This document shows, piece after piece, positions 1 through 10,457 of a DNA stretch of 51,207 nucleotides. The stretch's first letter is position 1. Every line of letters starts with the position of its first letter. The notes beneath the pieces are model-generated. The model ran no database searches and was not told where the DNA came from. It was given only the letters and a program-made list of their open reading frames with translations. Both the position numbers and the translations under genes were made by a program. Origin of the DNA: an uncultured Oscillospiraceae bacterium (GTDB lineage: Bacteria > Bacillota > Clostridia > Oscillospirales > Ruminococcaceae); contig CASEAH010000110.1 of the NCBI GenBank assembly GCA_949285935.1, positions 1 to 51,207 on the forward strand, in the 5' to 3' direction.

Positions 1-690
1 GACCGTTGCCTCAAAGCTCTTGGAGCAAAGAAAACCAAGATGCTTTACATGCGGGCTCCGGGTCTTGCATCCCTAACTTTAGTTCCCTTAGGTGTGTTTC
101 GTCTGTCGGACTGAAGCGGGTACTGGATGGACCGTTGCCTCAAAGCTCTTGGAGCAAAGAAAACCAAGATGCTTTACATGCGGGCTCCGGGTCTTGCATC
201 CCTAACTTTAGTTCCCTTAGGTGTGTTTCGTCTGTCGGACTGAAGCGGATACTGGTTAGGCCGTTGCCTCAAAGCCCTTGGAGCAAAGAAAACCAAGATG
301 CTTTACATGTGGGCTCCGGGTCTTGTAATCTTCCCCCTGTCCGCTTAGGTGTGTTTTGGCTGCCGGGCTGAAGCGGATACTGGTTAGGCCGTTGCCTTAG
401 AGCCTTTGGAGTAAAGAAAAACCAGGTGCTTTATATGCGGCTTCCGATTCCTGTATCCCACCCTTGGCCCCCCTTTTTAGGTGTGTTTCGACCGCTGGGC
501 TGAAGTGTGCGCTGGCTTGGCCGTTGCCTCAGAGCCCTTGGAGCAGAGAAAACCAAGATGTTTTACATGCGGGTTCCAGGTTTTGTATCCCTAACCTTGG
601 TTCCTTTAGCCGTGTTTCGTCTGTTAGGCTTAAGTGCGAACTGACTTGTCCATTGCCTCATAGCCCTCGATGTAGGGAATTTTCAGAAAA
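1..690. repeat. Tandem array of ~129-bp units (five full copies plus a decayed sixth)
   Basis: The anchor word CCGTTGCC (CCATTGCC in the last copy) recurs at 3, 132, 261, 389, 521 and 650, giving periods of 129, 129, 128, 132 and 129 bp. The first two units are identical over more than 100 bp and differ only near their junction. Later units diverge progressively toward yraN. The array therefore looks recently amplified on the left and probably continues beyond the window. Each unit can fold CTTGG against CCAAG around an A-rich loop. Because 129 is a multiple of three, one frame stays open through three units (6-371), but the 128-bp unit breaks it and there is no ribosome site, so I treat the array as non-coding. 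No promoter for yraN was seen here. Confidence 0.9.
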
Positions 691-708
691 ACAAAAGGAG
701 AGTGGAGG

Positions 709-1113
709 ATGGCGAAGGGTCAAAAGGATGGGAGGACTTTTAATGCCGCTCAGCAAACCGGACGGACAGGGGAAGAATACACCGCTCGCTGGTTGGACGG
801 CCAGGGATGGAGGATCCTGGACCGAAACTGGCGCTGCCCCTGGGGCGAGGTGGATATCATCGCACAAAAAGGGGAGACGGTGGCCTTTGTGGAGGTAAAG
901 ACCCGAACCAGAGGGTATCTGGCAGGGCCGCTGGAGGCGGTGGGCAAGGCCAAGCAACGCAGACTGCTGAAGACTGCGTGGCTCTGGCTGGAACGGACCG
1001 GAAGCACCGGGCAGCCCCGCTTTGACGCGGCGGGAGTAGTGATGGATGAAAAAGGAAACGTTCTTTCCTTTGAATACATAGAATCGGCATTTGACGGGAG
1101 CGATGTAGTATGA
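709..1113 (+). CDS. yraN: YraN family (UPF0102) endonuclease-like protein
   Basis: A 134-residue protein of the UPF0102/YraN family, a small PD-(D/E)XK nuclease-like fold of uncertain role, sometimes linked to Holliday-junction or DNA processing. It shows the family signature in order: TGRTGEEYTARWL, ILDRNWRCPWGEVDIIA and FVEVKTR near residue 60. The acidic and lysine residues of GEVD and EVK match the nuclease-like core. Length is normal for the family. AAAGGAG lies upstream of the ATG. The stop overlaps the start of the dipeptidase gene by 4 nt (ATGA), so the two are probably translationally coupled. The family is clear; the biochemical function is not established. Confidence 0.93.
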   Translation: MAKGQKDGRTFNAAQQTGRTGEEYTARWLDGQGWRILDRNWRCPWGEVDIIAQKGETVAFVEVKTRTRGYLAGPLEAVGKAKQRRLLKTAWLWLERTGSTGQPRFDAAGVVMDEKGNVLSFEYIESAFDGSDVV

Positions 1114-2096
1114 ACGGCAAAGCAAGAGCCTGGGACCTTCATTGTGACACCATTACAGACGGCTGCCGGCGGGGATATGGCCTGCGGGGCAACCAGGCCC
1201 ATTTCGACCTGGACCGGCTTCCTCCGGAGTGGGGCTGGTGTCAGACTACGGCGATTTTTATTCCGGACCAGTACCGGGGTCAGGATGCAGTAGATTACTA
1301 TGAGAAAAACTATTCTTTTTTCTGCCGCCAGCTGGAAGAAAATTCTGCAAAGGCGGAACAGGCCCGCACAGCAGCGGATGTGGACCGGCTGCTGGAGAAA
1401 GGCAAAACAGCCCTGATGCTCTCGGTGGAGGGCGGCGCAGTGCTGGCGGGACGGCTGGAAATGGTGGAACGCCTCAGGGAGTGTGGCGTGCGGATGCTGA
1501 CCCTGACCTGGAACGGTGCCAATGAGCTGGGAGGCGGCGTAGCTGCTGACACAGGCCTGACTGACTTTGGCCGGGATGCTCTCCGGGAGCTGGAGGCTGC
1601 GGGGATCGCCGCGGATGTATCCCACCTCAATGACCGCACCATGGATGATGTCCTGCGCTCAGCCAGAAGGCCGGTGCTGGCCACCCATTCTGACAGCCGG
1701 GCCATATGCGGCCACCGGCGCAACCTGACCGACGACCAGTTCCGGGCCATCGCCGAAATGGGCGGTGTAGCGGGGATCAATTTCTGCTGTCCCTTTGTGG
1801 ATCCCTGTGGGGAGCGGCAGGAAGGAGAACCGGACAGAGCCTCCACCTGTGCACGGGTCCTTCCGGATATGCTGTTGCGCCACATCTGGCACTTTTTGGA
1901 GCTGGGGGGCGAAGACGCCATCGCCCTGGGATCAGACTTCGACGGCTGTACCATTCCTGCATTCATTGGAGGAGCGGCAGGGCTTGCAACCCTGCGGGAT
2001 TGTATGCTACAATCGGGTCTGGGCGAAGAACTGACCGATAAGATCCTGTTCCGGAACGCCCGCCGCTTCCTGGAGCAGTACGACCAATCGAGGTGA
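1110..2096 (+). CDS. Membrane-dipeptidase-type peptidase, family M19
   Basis: A 328-residue renal-dipeptidase-like zinc peptidase of family M19, which hydrolyses dipeptides. The binuclear metal ligands are visible: HCDT near the N-terminus (HxD), the glutamate of SVEGG, the histidines of DVSHLND and ATHSDSR, and the aspartate of GSDFDG near residue 276. No signal peptide is seen, so it should be cytoplasmic. It overlaps yraN by 4 nt and is followed after 4 nt by thrC, so the three probably share a transcript. The substrate cannot be told from sequence; M19 members act on L,L- or L,D-dipeptides. Confidence 0.93.
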   Translation: MNGKARAWDLHCDTITDGCRRGYGLRGNQAHFDLDRLPPEWGWCQTTAIFIPDQYRGQDAVDYYEKNYSFFCRQLEENSAKAEQARTAADVDRLLEKGKTALMLSVEGGAVLAGRLEMVERLRECGVRMLTLTWNGANELGGGVAADTGLTDFGRDALRELEAAGIAADVSHLNDRTMDDVLRSARRPVLATHSDSRAICGHRRNLTDDQFRAIAEMGGVAGINFCCPFVDPCGERQEGEPDRASTCARVLPDMLLRHIWHFLELGGEDAIALGSDFDGCTIPAFIGGAAGLATLRDCMLQSGLGEELTDKILFRNARRFLEQYDQSR

Positions 2097-2100
2097 CAGT

Positions 2101-3600
2101 ATGAAATATATCAGTACCAGAGACGATTCCCGGCAATATTCCGCAGCCCAGGCCATTCACCAGGGCCTGGCACCGGACGGCGGACTTTTTTTGCCGCAGG
2201 AACTTCCCACTTTGAACCGGGATTTTTTTGAGCGGCTTTGTTCCACGGATTATTGCTGGCGTGCGACGGAGATCCTGGCGCTGTTTCTGGAGGATTACTC
2301 CCATGAAGAACTGGAGCACTGCATCCAGGCTGCTTATGGGGGAGGCCGTTTTGAAGACGACCGCCCGGCTCCTTTGGCCAAGGTTTCGGAAAGCGAGTAT
2401 TTCCTGGAGCTGTGGCACGGCCCTACCTGCGCATTTAAGGACATGGCCCTGCAGCTTCTGCCCAAGCTGCTTCCTTTGGCGGCGGCCAAGACCGGATGCG
2501 ACAAAGAAACCGTCATTCTGGTAGCTACTTCCGGCGATACCGGTAAAGCTGCTCTGGAGGGCTTCCGGGATGTGGAAGGGACACGGATCCAGGTGTTTTA
2601 TCCTGAGGATGGGGTCAGCCCCATGCAGAAGCGGCAGATGGTGACCCAGCAGGGCGGTAACGTCCGGGTCACAGGCATCCGGGGCAACTTTGATGATGCC
2701 CAGACCGGCGTAAAGAGGATTTTTGGCGACAGGAACTTTGCTGGACGGCTGGAAAAAGCGGGATATCTCCTTTCCAGCGCCAACTCCATTAACTGGGGGC
2801 GGCTGGTGCCCCAGATCGTCTACTACATCAGCGCCTACTGCGATCTGGTGGCTGATGGAGAGATCAGCATGGGAGAAAAGATCAATTTCTGTGTTCCCAC
2901 CGGGAATTTCGGCAACATCCTGGCCGCTTATTACGCTAAGAAAATGGGCCTTCCCGTGGGACGGCTGATCTGTGCCTCCAACAGCAATCATGTCCTTACC
3001 GACTTTATCCGCAGCGGTTGTTACGACCGGAACCGGGAATTTTTGACCACTTTGTCCCCCTCCATGGATATTCTGGTTTCCAGCAACCTGGAACGGCTGC
3101 TGTTTGACCTGTGCGGACGGGATCCCAGGCAGATCCGCGGAATGATGGAGGATCTGAGAACCACCGGGACCTTCCGGGTAGATGAAGGATGCTGGCAGGC
3201 GCTCCAGAAGGAATTTTTCGGAGCCTTCTGCAACGATCAGACGACCAAAGCCACCATTCGGGGCGTTTTTGACCGGTATTCCTACCTGTGTGATCCCCAT
3301 ACCGCGGTGGCGGTGGATGCGGCGGCACAGTACCGGGCCATTACCGGAGATCGTGCCAGAACAGTGATCGTTTCCACTGCCAGCCCCTACAAGTTTGCGG
3401 GGAGCGTACTGGAGGCTTTGGGCCGGGAGAATCTTCCGGAGGATGACTTTGAGAAGGCGGAACTGCTGGAACAGATTTCCGGAGTTCCTGTGCCTCAGCC
3501 CATTCTGGAGCTGCGGCAGGCCCAACCCCGCTTCCATGACTGCTGCGCACCGGAAGAAATGGAGGCCGCAGTGGCGGAATTCCTGACGCTTGCCCCCTGA
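2101..3600 (+). CDS. thrC: Threonine synthase
   Basis: A 499-residue PLP enzyme that converts O-phospho-L-homoserine to L-threonine, the last step of threonine biosynthesis. The N-terminal start (MKYISTRDDS, then LAPDGGLFLP) is that of the long yeast/E. coli-type threonine synthase. The PLP lysine is K113 in the motif FKDMAL. The segments ATSGDTGKAA and PTGNFGN bind PLP and phosphate. It starts 4 nt after the dipeptidase stop. No other threonine gene lies nearby, and no riboswitch or T-box leader is visible. Confidence 0.96.
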   Translation: MKYISTRDDSRQYSAAQAIHQGLAPDGGLFLPQELPTLNRDFFERLCSTDYCWRATEILALFLEDYSHEELEHCIQAAYGGGRFEDDRPAPLAKVSESEYFLELWHGPTCAFKDMALQLLPKLLPLAAAKTGCDKETVILVATSGDTGKAALEGFRDVEGTRIQVFYPEDGVSPMQKRQMVTQQGGNVRVTGIRGNFDDAQTGVKRIFGDRNFAGRLEKAGYLLSSANSINWGRLVPQIVYYISAYCDLVADGEISMGEKINFCVPTGNFGNILAAYYAKKMGLPVGRLICASNSNHVLTDFIRSGCYDRNREFLTTLSPSMDILVSSNLERLLFDLCGRDPRQIRGMMEDLRTTGTFRVDEGCWQALQKEFFGAFCNDQTTKATIRGVFDRYSYLCDPHTAVAVDAAAQYRAITGDRARTVIVSTASPYKFAGSVLEALGRENLPEDDFEKAELLEQISGVPVPQPILELRQAQPRFHDCCAPEEMEAAVAEFLTLAP

Positions 3601-3661
3601 AGGCAGCGTCCAACAGGCATTCCGCCGATGAAGACCGATTCCCACAGGAAGGAGGAAAGCT

Positions 3662-4345
3662 ATGTCGGTATTTGCCATCGGGGACCCGCATCTGGCTCTT
3701 TCCTGCCCCAAGCCCATGGACATCTTTGCAGGATGGAGCGGCTACCAGCAGCGGCTGGAAGAAAACTGGCGGGCTGCCGTGGCGCCGGAGGATACAGTGG
3801 TGGTGGCAGGGGATATTTCCTGGGCCATGAAGCTGGAGGATACGGTGGCGGACTTTGCTTTTCTTCACAGCCTTCCGGGCCGCAAACTGCTGCTTAAGGG
3901 AAACCACGACTACTGGTGGACCACCCGCTCCAAAATGGAGGCTTTTTTTGCCCGGCAGGGCTGGGACAGCCTTGGCATCCTGCACAACAGCGCCCAGGAG
4001 GCGGAAGGAGTCTTTCTCTGCGGCTCCCGGGGCTGGATCTTTGAAACGGGTGAAGCCGCCGACGCTTTGGTGGTGGCCCGGGAAGCCGGACGGATCCGCC
4101 GCTCCCTGGAAGCTGTACCACCGGACCGGGAGCGGGTACTGTTTCTGCATTATCCGCCTATTTACGGGCAGCAGGTTATTCCGGAATTCTTTGACCTGAT
4201 GCGGGAATTCGGCGTCCGGCAGTGTTTTTACGGCCATTTGCACGGCCCCGCGGTGTCCAGCGCCTTTCAGGGAGAATTCTTCGGCGTGGAACTGCGGCTG
4301 ATCTCAGCGGACTATCTGAAATTTGCCCCGTTGCGTATTCTCTAA
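3662..4345 (+). CDS. Calcineurin-like metallophosphoesterase
   Basis: A 227-residue cytoplasmic metallophosphoesterase. The five metal-binding motifs are present in order: GDPH (D8, H10), GDISWA near residue 44, GNHDYWW near residue 81, a histidine in FLHYPP, and GHLHG near residue 197. The proline in GDPH is typical of a subfamily common in Clostridia and Bacilli. AAGGAGG lies 6 nt before the ATG, and the gene starts 61 nt after thrC. The family includes phosphodiesterases and protein phosphatases, so the substrate is unknown. Confidence 0.9.
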   Translation: MSVFAIGDPHLALSCPKPMDIFAGWSGYQQRLEENWRAAVAPEDTVVVAGDISWAMKLEDTVADFAFLHSLPGRKLLLKGNHDYWWTTRSKMEAFFARQGWDSLGILHNSAQEAEGVFLCGSRGWIFETGEAADALVVAREAGRIRRSLEAVPPDRERVLFLHYPPIYGQQVIPEFFDLMREFGVRQCFYGHLHGPAVSSAFQGEFFGVELRLISADYLKFAPLRIL

Positions 4346-4379
4346 TTTTTCAATAACAGTAGCTTTATAGCCATAAATG

Positions 4380-4388
4380 TGCTATACT
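4380..4388 (+). promoter_or_regulatory. Extended -10 promoter upstream of tig
   Basis: TGC-TATACT forms an extended -10 element 40 nt before the trigger-factor start codon. No good -35 hexamer sits 17 nt upstream, which is normal for extended -10 promoters. It is the best promoter candidate for the tig-clpP-clpX group. Confidence 0.5.
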
Positions 4389-4427
4389 GGGATAGATTTT
4401 GAAATTACATCTGGAGGAAGTACAAGA

Positions 4428-5792
4428 ATGAAGCTGTTAGCGACCAACAAAGTGGAGGAAAATGTCTACGAACTGGAAATCCGTGTGGAGGCCGAGGAGT
4501 TTAAGGCCGCCTGCGAAAAATCTTACAAGAAGAACGCGTCTAAACTGAACATCCCCGGCTTCCGCAAGGGCAAGGCCCCCAAGGCCATGGTTCTGAAGAT
4601 GGTGGGTGAGGAATATTTCTTTGATGACGCCATTAACGACACCTACCCCGCCGCTTATGAGGCCGCGCTGGAGGAGTCCAAGCTGGAGCCTGTGGACCGG
4701 GCAGCGGTGGAGCTGGCCGATGTTTCCGCCGAAGGCTACACTTTCAAGGCGAAGGTCACCGTCCGTCCCGAGGTGAAGATCGAGGGTTATAAGGGCCTGA
4801 CTGCCCATAAGGATCCTGTGGAAGTTACCGACGAGGAAGTCTCTGCTGAGCTGAACCGGATGGCTGACCGCAACAGCCGGATGATCGCGGTGGAAGACCG
4901 TGCCGCTCAGGAGGGCGATATTGCCGTGATCGACTTCGAGGGCTTTGTGGATGACAAGGCTTTTGAGGGCGGCAAGGGCGAGAAGTTCAGCCTGACTCTG
5001 GGCTCCGGCCAGTTTATCCCCGGCTTTGAGAGCCAGGTGGAAGGCCACAAGCCCGGCGAGGAGTTTGACGTCAACGTCACCTTCCCCGAGGATTATCATG
5101 CCGAGGACCTGAAGGGCAAGGCCGCTGTCTTTAAGGTGAAGCTCCATGAGCTGAAGAAGAAGGAACTGCCCGCCATTGACGATGAGTTTGCCAAGGATGT
5201 CAGCGAGTTTGATACCCTGGAAGAGCTGAAGGCCGACCTGAAGGCCAAGGCTCTGGAGTTCAAGACCCGCCAGGCGGAGGAGCGTTTTGAAAACGAGCTG
5301 GTGGAAGCTGCCGCCCAGAAGGTGGAGGCAAACATTCCCCAGATGATGTTTGACCGCAAGATCGACGAGATGATTCAGGATTTCGGATACCGTCTCCAGT
5401 CCCAGGGCCTGAACCTGAACGATTACCTGAAATATACCGGCATGGAGATGGACGCTTTCAAGAAGTCCTTTGCCCCCCAGGCCGAGATGCAGGTGAAGAG
5501 CACCCTGGCCCTCCAGAAAATCGCAGAACTGGAGAACATCCAGGTAAGCGATGAGGAGATCGAAGCTGAATACAAGAAGGCTTCCGAGGCTTACAACATC
5601 GAGGTGGAGAAGGTCAAGACCTTCATCGACCGGGAGAGCATCGTTTCCAGCCTGACTCTGAACAAGGCCATTGACGTGCTCAAGGAGCATGCGGTGGTAG
5701 CGGAAACTGAGGAAGAAAAGAAGCCTGCCAAGAAAGCTGCCTCCAAGCCCCGCAAGAAAAAAACCGAGGAGTCCGCTGAATCTGCGGAGTAA
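4428..5792 (+). CDS. tig: Trigger factor, ribosome-associated chaperone and prolyl isomerase
   Basis: A 454-residue trigger factor. The N-terminal ribosome-binding domain contains GFRKGKAP near residue 44. A central FKBP-type domain (about 150-240: GDIAVIDFEGF, SGQFIPGFE) follows, then the helical C-terminal chaperone domain. It folds nascent chains at the ribosome exit. The start is the ATG preceded by TGGAGGA, not an upstream in-frame ATG that lacks a ribosome site. The last 25 residues are a Lys/Glu/Ala-rich charged tail, an extension seen in some Clostridia. Genes for ClpP and ClpX follow, a common order in Firmicutes and other bacteria. Confidence 0.97.
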   Translation: MKLLATNKVEENVYELEIRVEAEEFKAACEKSYKKNASKLNIPGFRKGKAPKAMVLKMVGEEYFFDDAINDTYPAAYEAALEESKLEPVDRAAVELADVSAEGYTFKAKVTVRPEVKIEGYKGLTAHKDPVEVTDEEVSAELNRMADRNSRMIAVEDRAAQEGDIAVIDFEGFVDDKAFEGGKGEKFSLTLGSGQFIPGFESQVEGHKPGEEFDVNVTFPEDYHAEDLKGKAAVFKVKLHELKKKELPAIDDEFAKDVSEFDTLEELKADLKAKALEFKTRQAEERFENELVEAAAQKVEANIPQMMFDRKIDEMIQDFGYRLQSQGLNLNDYLKYTGMEMDAFKKSFAPQAEMQVKSTLALQKIAELENIQVSDEEIEAEYKKASEAYNIEVEKVKTFIDRESIVSSLTLNKAIDVLKEHAVVAETEEEKKPAKKAASKPRKKKTEESAESAE

Positions 5793-5846
5793 ACCACGGT
5801 AAACCTGTCAATGCTACACACGAATCCATTGGAGGTGTATGCAAGC

Positions 5847-6434
5847 ATGAATCTGGTACCCTATGTCATTGAACAGACCAGCAGGGGAGAGAGATCCTAC
5901 GATATCTTTTCCCGGCTGCTGAACGACCGTATCGTGATGCTTTCCGGAGAGGTGAATGACGCCGCCGCCAGCCTGGTGGTGGCGCAGCTCCTCTACCTGG
6001 AAGGCCAGGACAGCGAAAAGGACATCAGCCTTTACATCAACAGTCCCGGCGGCTCCATTACCGCCGGTATGGCGATTTATGACACCATGCAGTACATCAA
6101 GTGTGATGTATCCACTATCTGCATCGGTCTGGCGGCATCCATGGGCTCCTTCCTCCTGTCTTCGGGAGCAAAAGGAAAGCGTCTGGCCCTGCCCAACAGT
6201 GAGATCCTCATCCATCAGCCTTTGCTGGGCGGCCTTCAGGGTCAGGCCTCGGACATTAAAATCCATGCCGACCACATTATCCGCATCCGCAGCCGCATGA
6301 ATCAGCTGATGGCTCAGCAGACCGGCCAGAGTCTGGAACAGATCGAGCGGGATACAGACCGCGATCACTACATGACCGCTCAGGAGGCCTGTGAGTACGG
6401 CCTGGTGGACCGGGTCATCGCCCACCGGGAATGA
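5847..6434 (+). CDS. clpP: ATP-dependent Clp protease proteolytic subunit
   Basis: A 195-residue serine protease that forms the two-ring degradation chamber partnered by ClpX. The catalytic triad is visible: S98 in [12 protein letters not shown]123 in [10 protein letters not shown], and the aspartate in ERDTDRD near residue 170. The start is the ATG just after GGAGGTG; the longer frame beginning at 5811 has no ribosome site. It lies 54 nt after tig and 44 nt before clpX, suggesting one operon. No CtsR operator was recognised. Confidence 0.97.
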   Translation: MNLVPYVIEQTSRGERSYDIFSRLLNDRIVMLSGEVNDAAASLVVAQLLYLEGQDSEKDISLYINSPGGSITAGMAIYDTMQYIKCDVSTICIGLAASMGSFLLSSGAKGKRLALPNSEILIHQPLLGGLQGQASDIKIHADHIIRIRSRMNQLMAQQTGQSLEQIERDTDRDHYMTAQEACEYGLVDRVIAHRE

Positions 6435-6478
6435 TCGGCCCGGCTAAGCAAATTTTGTAAGGACAAGGGATTGAAGCT

Positions 6479-7780
6479 ATGGCAAATGACGATAAGAAGC
6501 CGCTCCGGTGTTCCTTCTGCGGCAAATCTCAGGACAGTGTGGACCGGATGATTGCCGGCCCCGGGGTTTGTATCTGCAACGAGTGCATTGAGTTGTGTCA
6601 GGCTGTTCTGGAAGGAGAGCCTGCGCCGGAGCGCAAGCCTGTCCGGGAAGAGGTGGAAATCACCATCCCGCGTCCGACGGAAATCAAAAAGTTCCTGGAC
6701 GAATATGTGGTGGGGCAGGATAATGCCAAAAAGGCTTTGTCCGTGGCAGTTTATAATCACTATAAGCGCATCTACTTCGGGTCTGACGGAGATGTGGAGT
6801 TGGCCAAGAGCAACATTCTCCTGCTGGGTCCTACCGGTGTGGGAAAAACCCTGCTGGCGCAGTCGCTGGCCAAGATCCTCAATGTACCCTTTGCCATTGC
6901 CGACGCCACTACCCTTACGGAAGCCGGCTATGTGGGCGAGGACGTGGAGAATATCCTGCTGCGGCTGATCCAGGCTGCCGATTTTGATGTGGCCCGGGCG
7001 GAAAAAGGGATCATCTATATTGATGAGATTGATAAGATCTCCCGGAAATCAGAGAATCCCTCCATTACCCGTGACGTCAGCGGCGAGGGAGTTCAGCAGG
7101 CCCTGCTGAAGATCCTGGAGGGGACCATTTCCAATGTGCCTCCTCAGGGCGGCCGAAAGCATCCTCAGCAGGAATTTATCCAGATCGATACCAGCAATAT
7201 TCTCTTTATTTGCGGCGGAGCCTTTGACGGTCTGGAAAATATTATCGAAAAGCGCACGGATAACTCTTCTCTGGGCTTTGGCGCCCAGATCAAAGCGACC
7301 AAGGCGGAGCGGACCCAAAAGCTGCTGCGCCAGGTGGTTCCCCACGATTTGGTCCGTTTTGGGCTGATCCCCGAGTTGGTGGGCCGGATTCCGGTCATCG
7401 CCACGTTGGACCCTCTGGATGAGGACGCTCTTGTAAGTATCCTCACTGAGCCCAAGAACTCCATGGTCAAGCAGTACCGCAAGCTTTTTGAGCTGGACGG
7501 CATTGGGGTGGAGTTTACCGAAGGCGCGCTGCGGGCAGTGGCCAGAAAGGCCATTGAGCGCAAGACCGGCGCCCGGGGTCTTCGGGCTATTATGGAAGAT
7601 TTGCTGGGTCCCATTATGTACGAGAGTCCGGCGGATGCCACCATTGAGCGGATCGTGATCACAGAGGAATGTGTCACCGGTAGCGGCGCCCCTCAAATTA
7701 CCCACAATCCCCTGAAAAAACCGGTAAAGCTGCGGCTCAACCAGTCTGCTCCCAGGCAGCGCCGGGGATCCGTTTCCTGA
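6479..7780 (+). CDS. clpX: ClpX, AAA+ unfoldase of the Clp protease
   Basis: A 433-residue AAA+ unfoldase that recognises substrates and feeds them to ClpP. The N-terminal zinc-binding domain has C11-x2-C14 and a second cysteine pair in CICNEC. Walker A is GPTGVGKT, Walker B is IIYIDEIDK, and the sensor/arginine-finger region is ELVGRIPV. Motifs needed for ClpP docking and pore loops fall in the conserved AAA+ block. Only a weak AAGGGA ribosome site precedes the start. Length is typical. Confidence 0.97.
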   Translation: MANDDKKPLRCSFCGKSQDSVDRMIAGPGVCICNECIELCQAVLEGEPAPERKPVREEVEITIPRPTEIKKFLDEYVVGQDNAKKALSVAVYNHYKRIYFGSDGDVELAKSNILLLGPTGVGKTLLAQSLAKILNVPFAIADATTLTEAGYVGEDVENILLRLIQAADFDVARAEKGIIYIDEIDKISRKSENPSITRDVSGEGVQQALLKILEGTISNVPPQGGRKHPQQEFIQIDTSNILFICGGAFDGLENIIEKRTDNSSLGFGAQIKATKAERTQKLLRQVVPHDLVRFGLIPELVGRIPVIATLDPLDEDALVSILTEPKNSMVKQYRKLFELDGIGVEFTEGALRAVARKAIERKTGARGLRAIMEDLLGPIMYESPADATIERIVITEECVTGSGAPQITHNPLKKPVKLRLNQSAPRQRRGSVS

Positions 7781-7848
7781 AAAAGCATACCTTGATTCCC
7801 ATGCTGCCTCTGCCTGCGCAGGGGCGGCATTTTCCCTATCCGGGAAAG

Positions 7849-7878
7849 TTGAAAAGTTCATATTTCATATTGTATAAT
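7849..7878 (+). promoter_or_regulatory. Sigma-A promoter upstream of lon
   Basis: TTGAAA, an 18-bp spacer, then TATAAT, about 105 nt before the Lon start codon. Just downstream, TTAGC at 7885 and GCTAA at 7906 form an imperfect inverted repeat spanning 26 bp. The outer bases resemble the HrcA CIRCE operator (TTAGC...GCTAA), but the inner bases do not match, so control by HrcA is only a weak possibility. Confidence 0.7.
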
Positions 7879-7983
7879 ATAGTATTAGCTGTTTTGGTGA
7901 AATCGGCTAATTTGGCAAGAAAAGCCGGACGAGAAATTCCATGGGGCATCCGGCACCTATTTCACCGGAAAGGCGGTAGAACC

Positions 7984-10422
7984 ATGAATCAAAAAGTAAG
8001 AATCAAACACCAGGGTCCATGGGAGGAAATGCCGGTACTGGCCCTGCGCGGACTTGTTCTTTTTCCTCATATGGTGCTTCACTTTGATGTGGGTAGAGAA
8101 AAATCCATCCTGGCCCTCAATGAGGCCATGTCCAACGGCCGAAAGGTTTTCCTGGTAGCCCAGCGGGATATCAAGGATGACGACCCTGCCGGCGGGCAGC
8201 TGTATCAGGTGGGCGTGGTGGCGGAGATCCGCCAGATCGTCCGCACCCAGGGGGATACCCTTCGGGTCCTGGTGGATGGAAAATCCCGGGGCAGGCTGGT
8301 AAGCGTCACGTCTGACGGGCCTTACCTTAAGGGTGAGGTGGAGGACTATCCAGTCAGCAGCCGGATCTCCAACAAAGCCCTCTGCGATGCGTTGGTCCGT
8401 ACCGTCAAAGAGTTATTTGAAGAATATTGCTACCTGACCCCCAAGATGCCGCGGGAGTTTGTCTCCAATGTGATGGTGTCGGAGGATCCCTTCCACATTG
8501 CGGAGTACATAGCGGGGAATATCCCCCTGCGCTACGAGGACAAACAGCGGGTGCTGGAAGAGTCTACGGTCATCCGGCGGCTGGAGACCCTGGCAAAGCT
8601 GCTGGAAAATGAAAATGAAGTTCTGAGCCTGGAGCAGGATATCCATGAAAAGGTAAAGGAACAAATTGACCGGAACCAGCGGGAATATTACCTGCGTGAG
8701 CAGATGAAGGCGATTTCCAACGAACTGGGTGAAGGGGATAACCTTTACGAGGAACTGGAAGAGTACCAGGACCGGATCCTGAAGCTGCACCTGCCCGAAG
8801 AGTCTCAGGAAAAGCTTCTGAAAGAAGTGGACCGGCTGGAAAAGATGCCCTCCAACTCCAATGAAGCGGCAGTGATCCGGGGTTACCTGGATACGGTGCT
8901 GGACCTGCCCTGGAACGTAACGACCAAAGACAAGATTGACATTAAAAAAGCCCGAAAATTCCTGGATCAGGAGCATTATGGCCTCCAGAAGGTCAAAGAG
9001 CGGATCCTGGAGCTGCTGGCTGTGCGGAAACTTTCCCCTGATATCAAGGGACAGATCATCTGCCTCATCGGACCTCCCGGAGTGGGCAAAACTTCCATTG
9101 CCCGGAGCATTGCCCGGTCCATGGGCCGCAAATACGCCCGGATGTCCCTGGGCGGCGTCCGGGATGAATCGGATATCCGCGGTCATCGCAAAACCTATAT
9201 TGGTTCCATGCCCGGACGGATCATCAACGCCGTCAAACAGGCGGGAAGCTCCAATCCGCTCATTCTGCTGGATGAGATCGACAAACTGGGCAATGACTTC
9301 CGGGGAGATCCGGCGTCGGCCCTTCTGGAGGTGCTGGATGCGGAGCAGAACAACGCCTTCCGGGATCATTTCATTGAGATTCCCTTTGATCTTTCCAAAG
9401 TGCTCTTTATCGCCACTGCCAACAGCAGGGATACCATCCCGGCTCCCCTCTATGACCGGATGGAGGTCATAGAGCTGAGCAGCTATACCCGGGAAGAAAA
9501 AATGAATATCGCCAAGCGCCATCTGGTGTCCAAACAGATGAAAGCTCATGGCATCGATCCCAAGCAGCTCAGAGTCGCCGACAGCGCCCTGTACGGACTG
9601 ATCGACTTCTATACCCGGGAGGCAGGTGTACGGACACTGGAACGGCAGATCGCCGCCCTTTGCCGCAAAGCGGCTGTGCGGATCGTTTCCTCTGATGAAC
9701 CGGTCAAAATTTCTGTTACAGCCGCTAATCTGGAAGAATTCCTGGGTCCCAAGAAGTTCCGGGACGACGAAATGGAAAAAAGCGATCAGGTAGGTGTGGC
9801 CAACGGTCTGGCCTGGACGGCAGTAGGAGGCGAAATGCTCCAGGTGGAGGCCGCCGTCATGGACGGCAGCGGCAAAAACCAGTCCACCGGCAGCCTGGGA
9901 GACGTGATGAAGGAGTCGGTAGCCGCAGCCATTACCTATATTCGGGGCGTGGCGCGTCACTATGGAATTTCCGAGAGTTTTTATAAGGATAAAGACATCC
10001 ATATTCATTTTCCCGAAGGCGCAGTGCCCAAGGACGGTCCCTCGGCCGGTATTACCACCTGCACCGCGCTGATCTCCGCATTGTCGGGCATTCCCATCCG
10101 TCACGATGTGGCCATGACGGGAGAAATTACCCTCCGGGGCCGGGTGCTGGCCATCGGCGGCCTGCGGGAAAAAACCATGGCAGCCTACAAAAACGGAATG
10201 TCCACGGTAATCATCCCCAAGGCCAATGTGCCGGATCTGGCGGAAATTGATGAAACGGTACGGAATAGTCTGACCTTTGTTCCGGCGGACAATATGGAAA
10301 CGGTCCTGCGCCATGCGCTGATTCGGTTTCCTGAAGCCGCGCGGGACAAAGCTTCACCCGGCGCGGGGACGCTGCTTCCCGTGTCTCAGGAGGACTGCGG
10401 CACGGTGACACTGCGGCAATGA
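7984..10422 (+). CDS. lon: ATP-dependent protease La (Lon)
   Basis: An 812-residue AAA+ serine protease for abnormal and regulatory proteins. The N-terminal substrate-binding LON domain begins [13 protein letters not shown] coiled middle region (about 190-270) precedes Walker A GPPGVGKT near residue 362. The C-terminal Ser-Lys protease domain has the catalytic serine in [10 protein letters not shown] and the lysine in [14 protein letters not shown]. The start is the ATG after AGGCGGTAGAACC; the longer open frame to 7792 covers the promoter and is not coding. engB follows after 35 nt, as in Bacillus. Confidence 0.96.
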   Translation: MNQKVRIKHQGPWEEMPVLALRGLVLFPHMVLHFDVGREKSILALNEAMSNGRKVFLVAQRDIKDDDPAGGQLYQVGVVAEIRQIVRTQGDTLRVLVDGKSRGRLVSVTSDGPYLKGEVEDYPVSSRISNKALCDALVRTVKELFEEYCYLTPKMPREFVSNVMVSEDPFHIAEYIAGNIPLRYEDKQRVLEESTVIRRLETLAKLLENENEVLSLEQDIHEKVKEQIDRNQREYYLREQMKAISNELGEGDNLYEELEEYQDRILKLHLPEESQEKLLKEVDRLEKMPSNSNEAAVIRGYLDTVLDLPWNVTTKDKIDIKKARKFLDQEHYGLQKVKERILELLAVRKLSPDIKGQIICLIGPPGVGKTSIARSIARSMGRKYARMSLGGVRDESDIRGHRKTYIGSMPGRIINAVKQAGSSNPLILLDEIDKLGNDFRGDPASALLEVLDAEQNNAFRDHFIEIPFDLSKVLFIATANSRDTIPAPLYDRMEVIELSSYTREEKMNIAKRHLVSKQMKAHGIDPKQLRVADSALYGLIDFYTREAGVRTLERQIAALCRKAAVRIVSSDEPVKISVTAANLEEFLGPKKFRDDEMEKSDQVGVANGLAWTAVGGEMLQVEAAVMDGSGKNQSTGSLGDVMKESVAAAITYIRGVARHYGISESFYKDKDIHIHFPEGAVPKDGPSAGITTCTALISALSGIPIRHDVAMTGEITLRGRVLAIGGLREKTMAAYKNGMSTVIIPKANVPDLAEIDETVRNSLTFVPADNMETVLRHALIRFPEAARDKASPGAGTLLPVSQEDCGTVTLRQ

Positions 10423-10457
10423 TCGGCAGATAGCCCGCTGCCAGTAAGGAGGCAACC

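Noticed and set aside
6-371. A 121-codon open frame across the tandem repeats encoding a 43-residue repeat peptide
   Set aside because: The open frame follows from the 129-bp period. It breaks at the 128-bp unit, has no ribosome site, and the composition resembles no repeat protein.
7885-7910. CIRCE-like heat-shock operator upstream of lon
   Set aside because: Only the outer TTAGC/GCTAA bases match; the inner ACTC/GAGT bases of CIRCE are absent.
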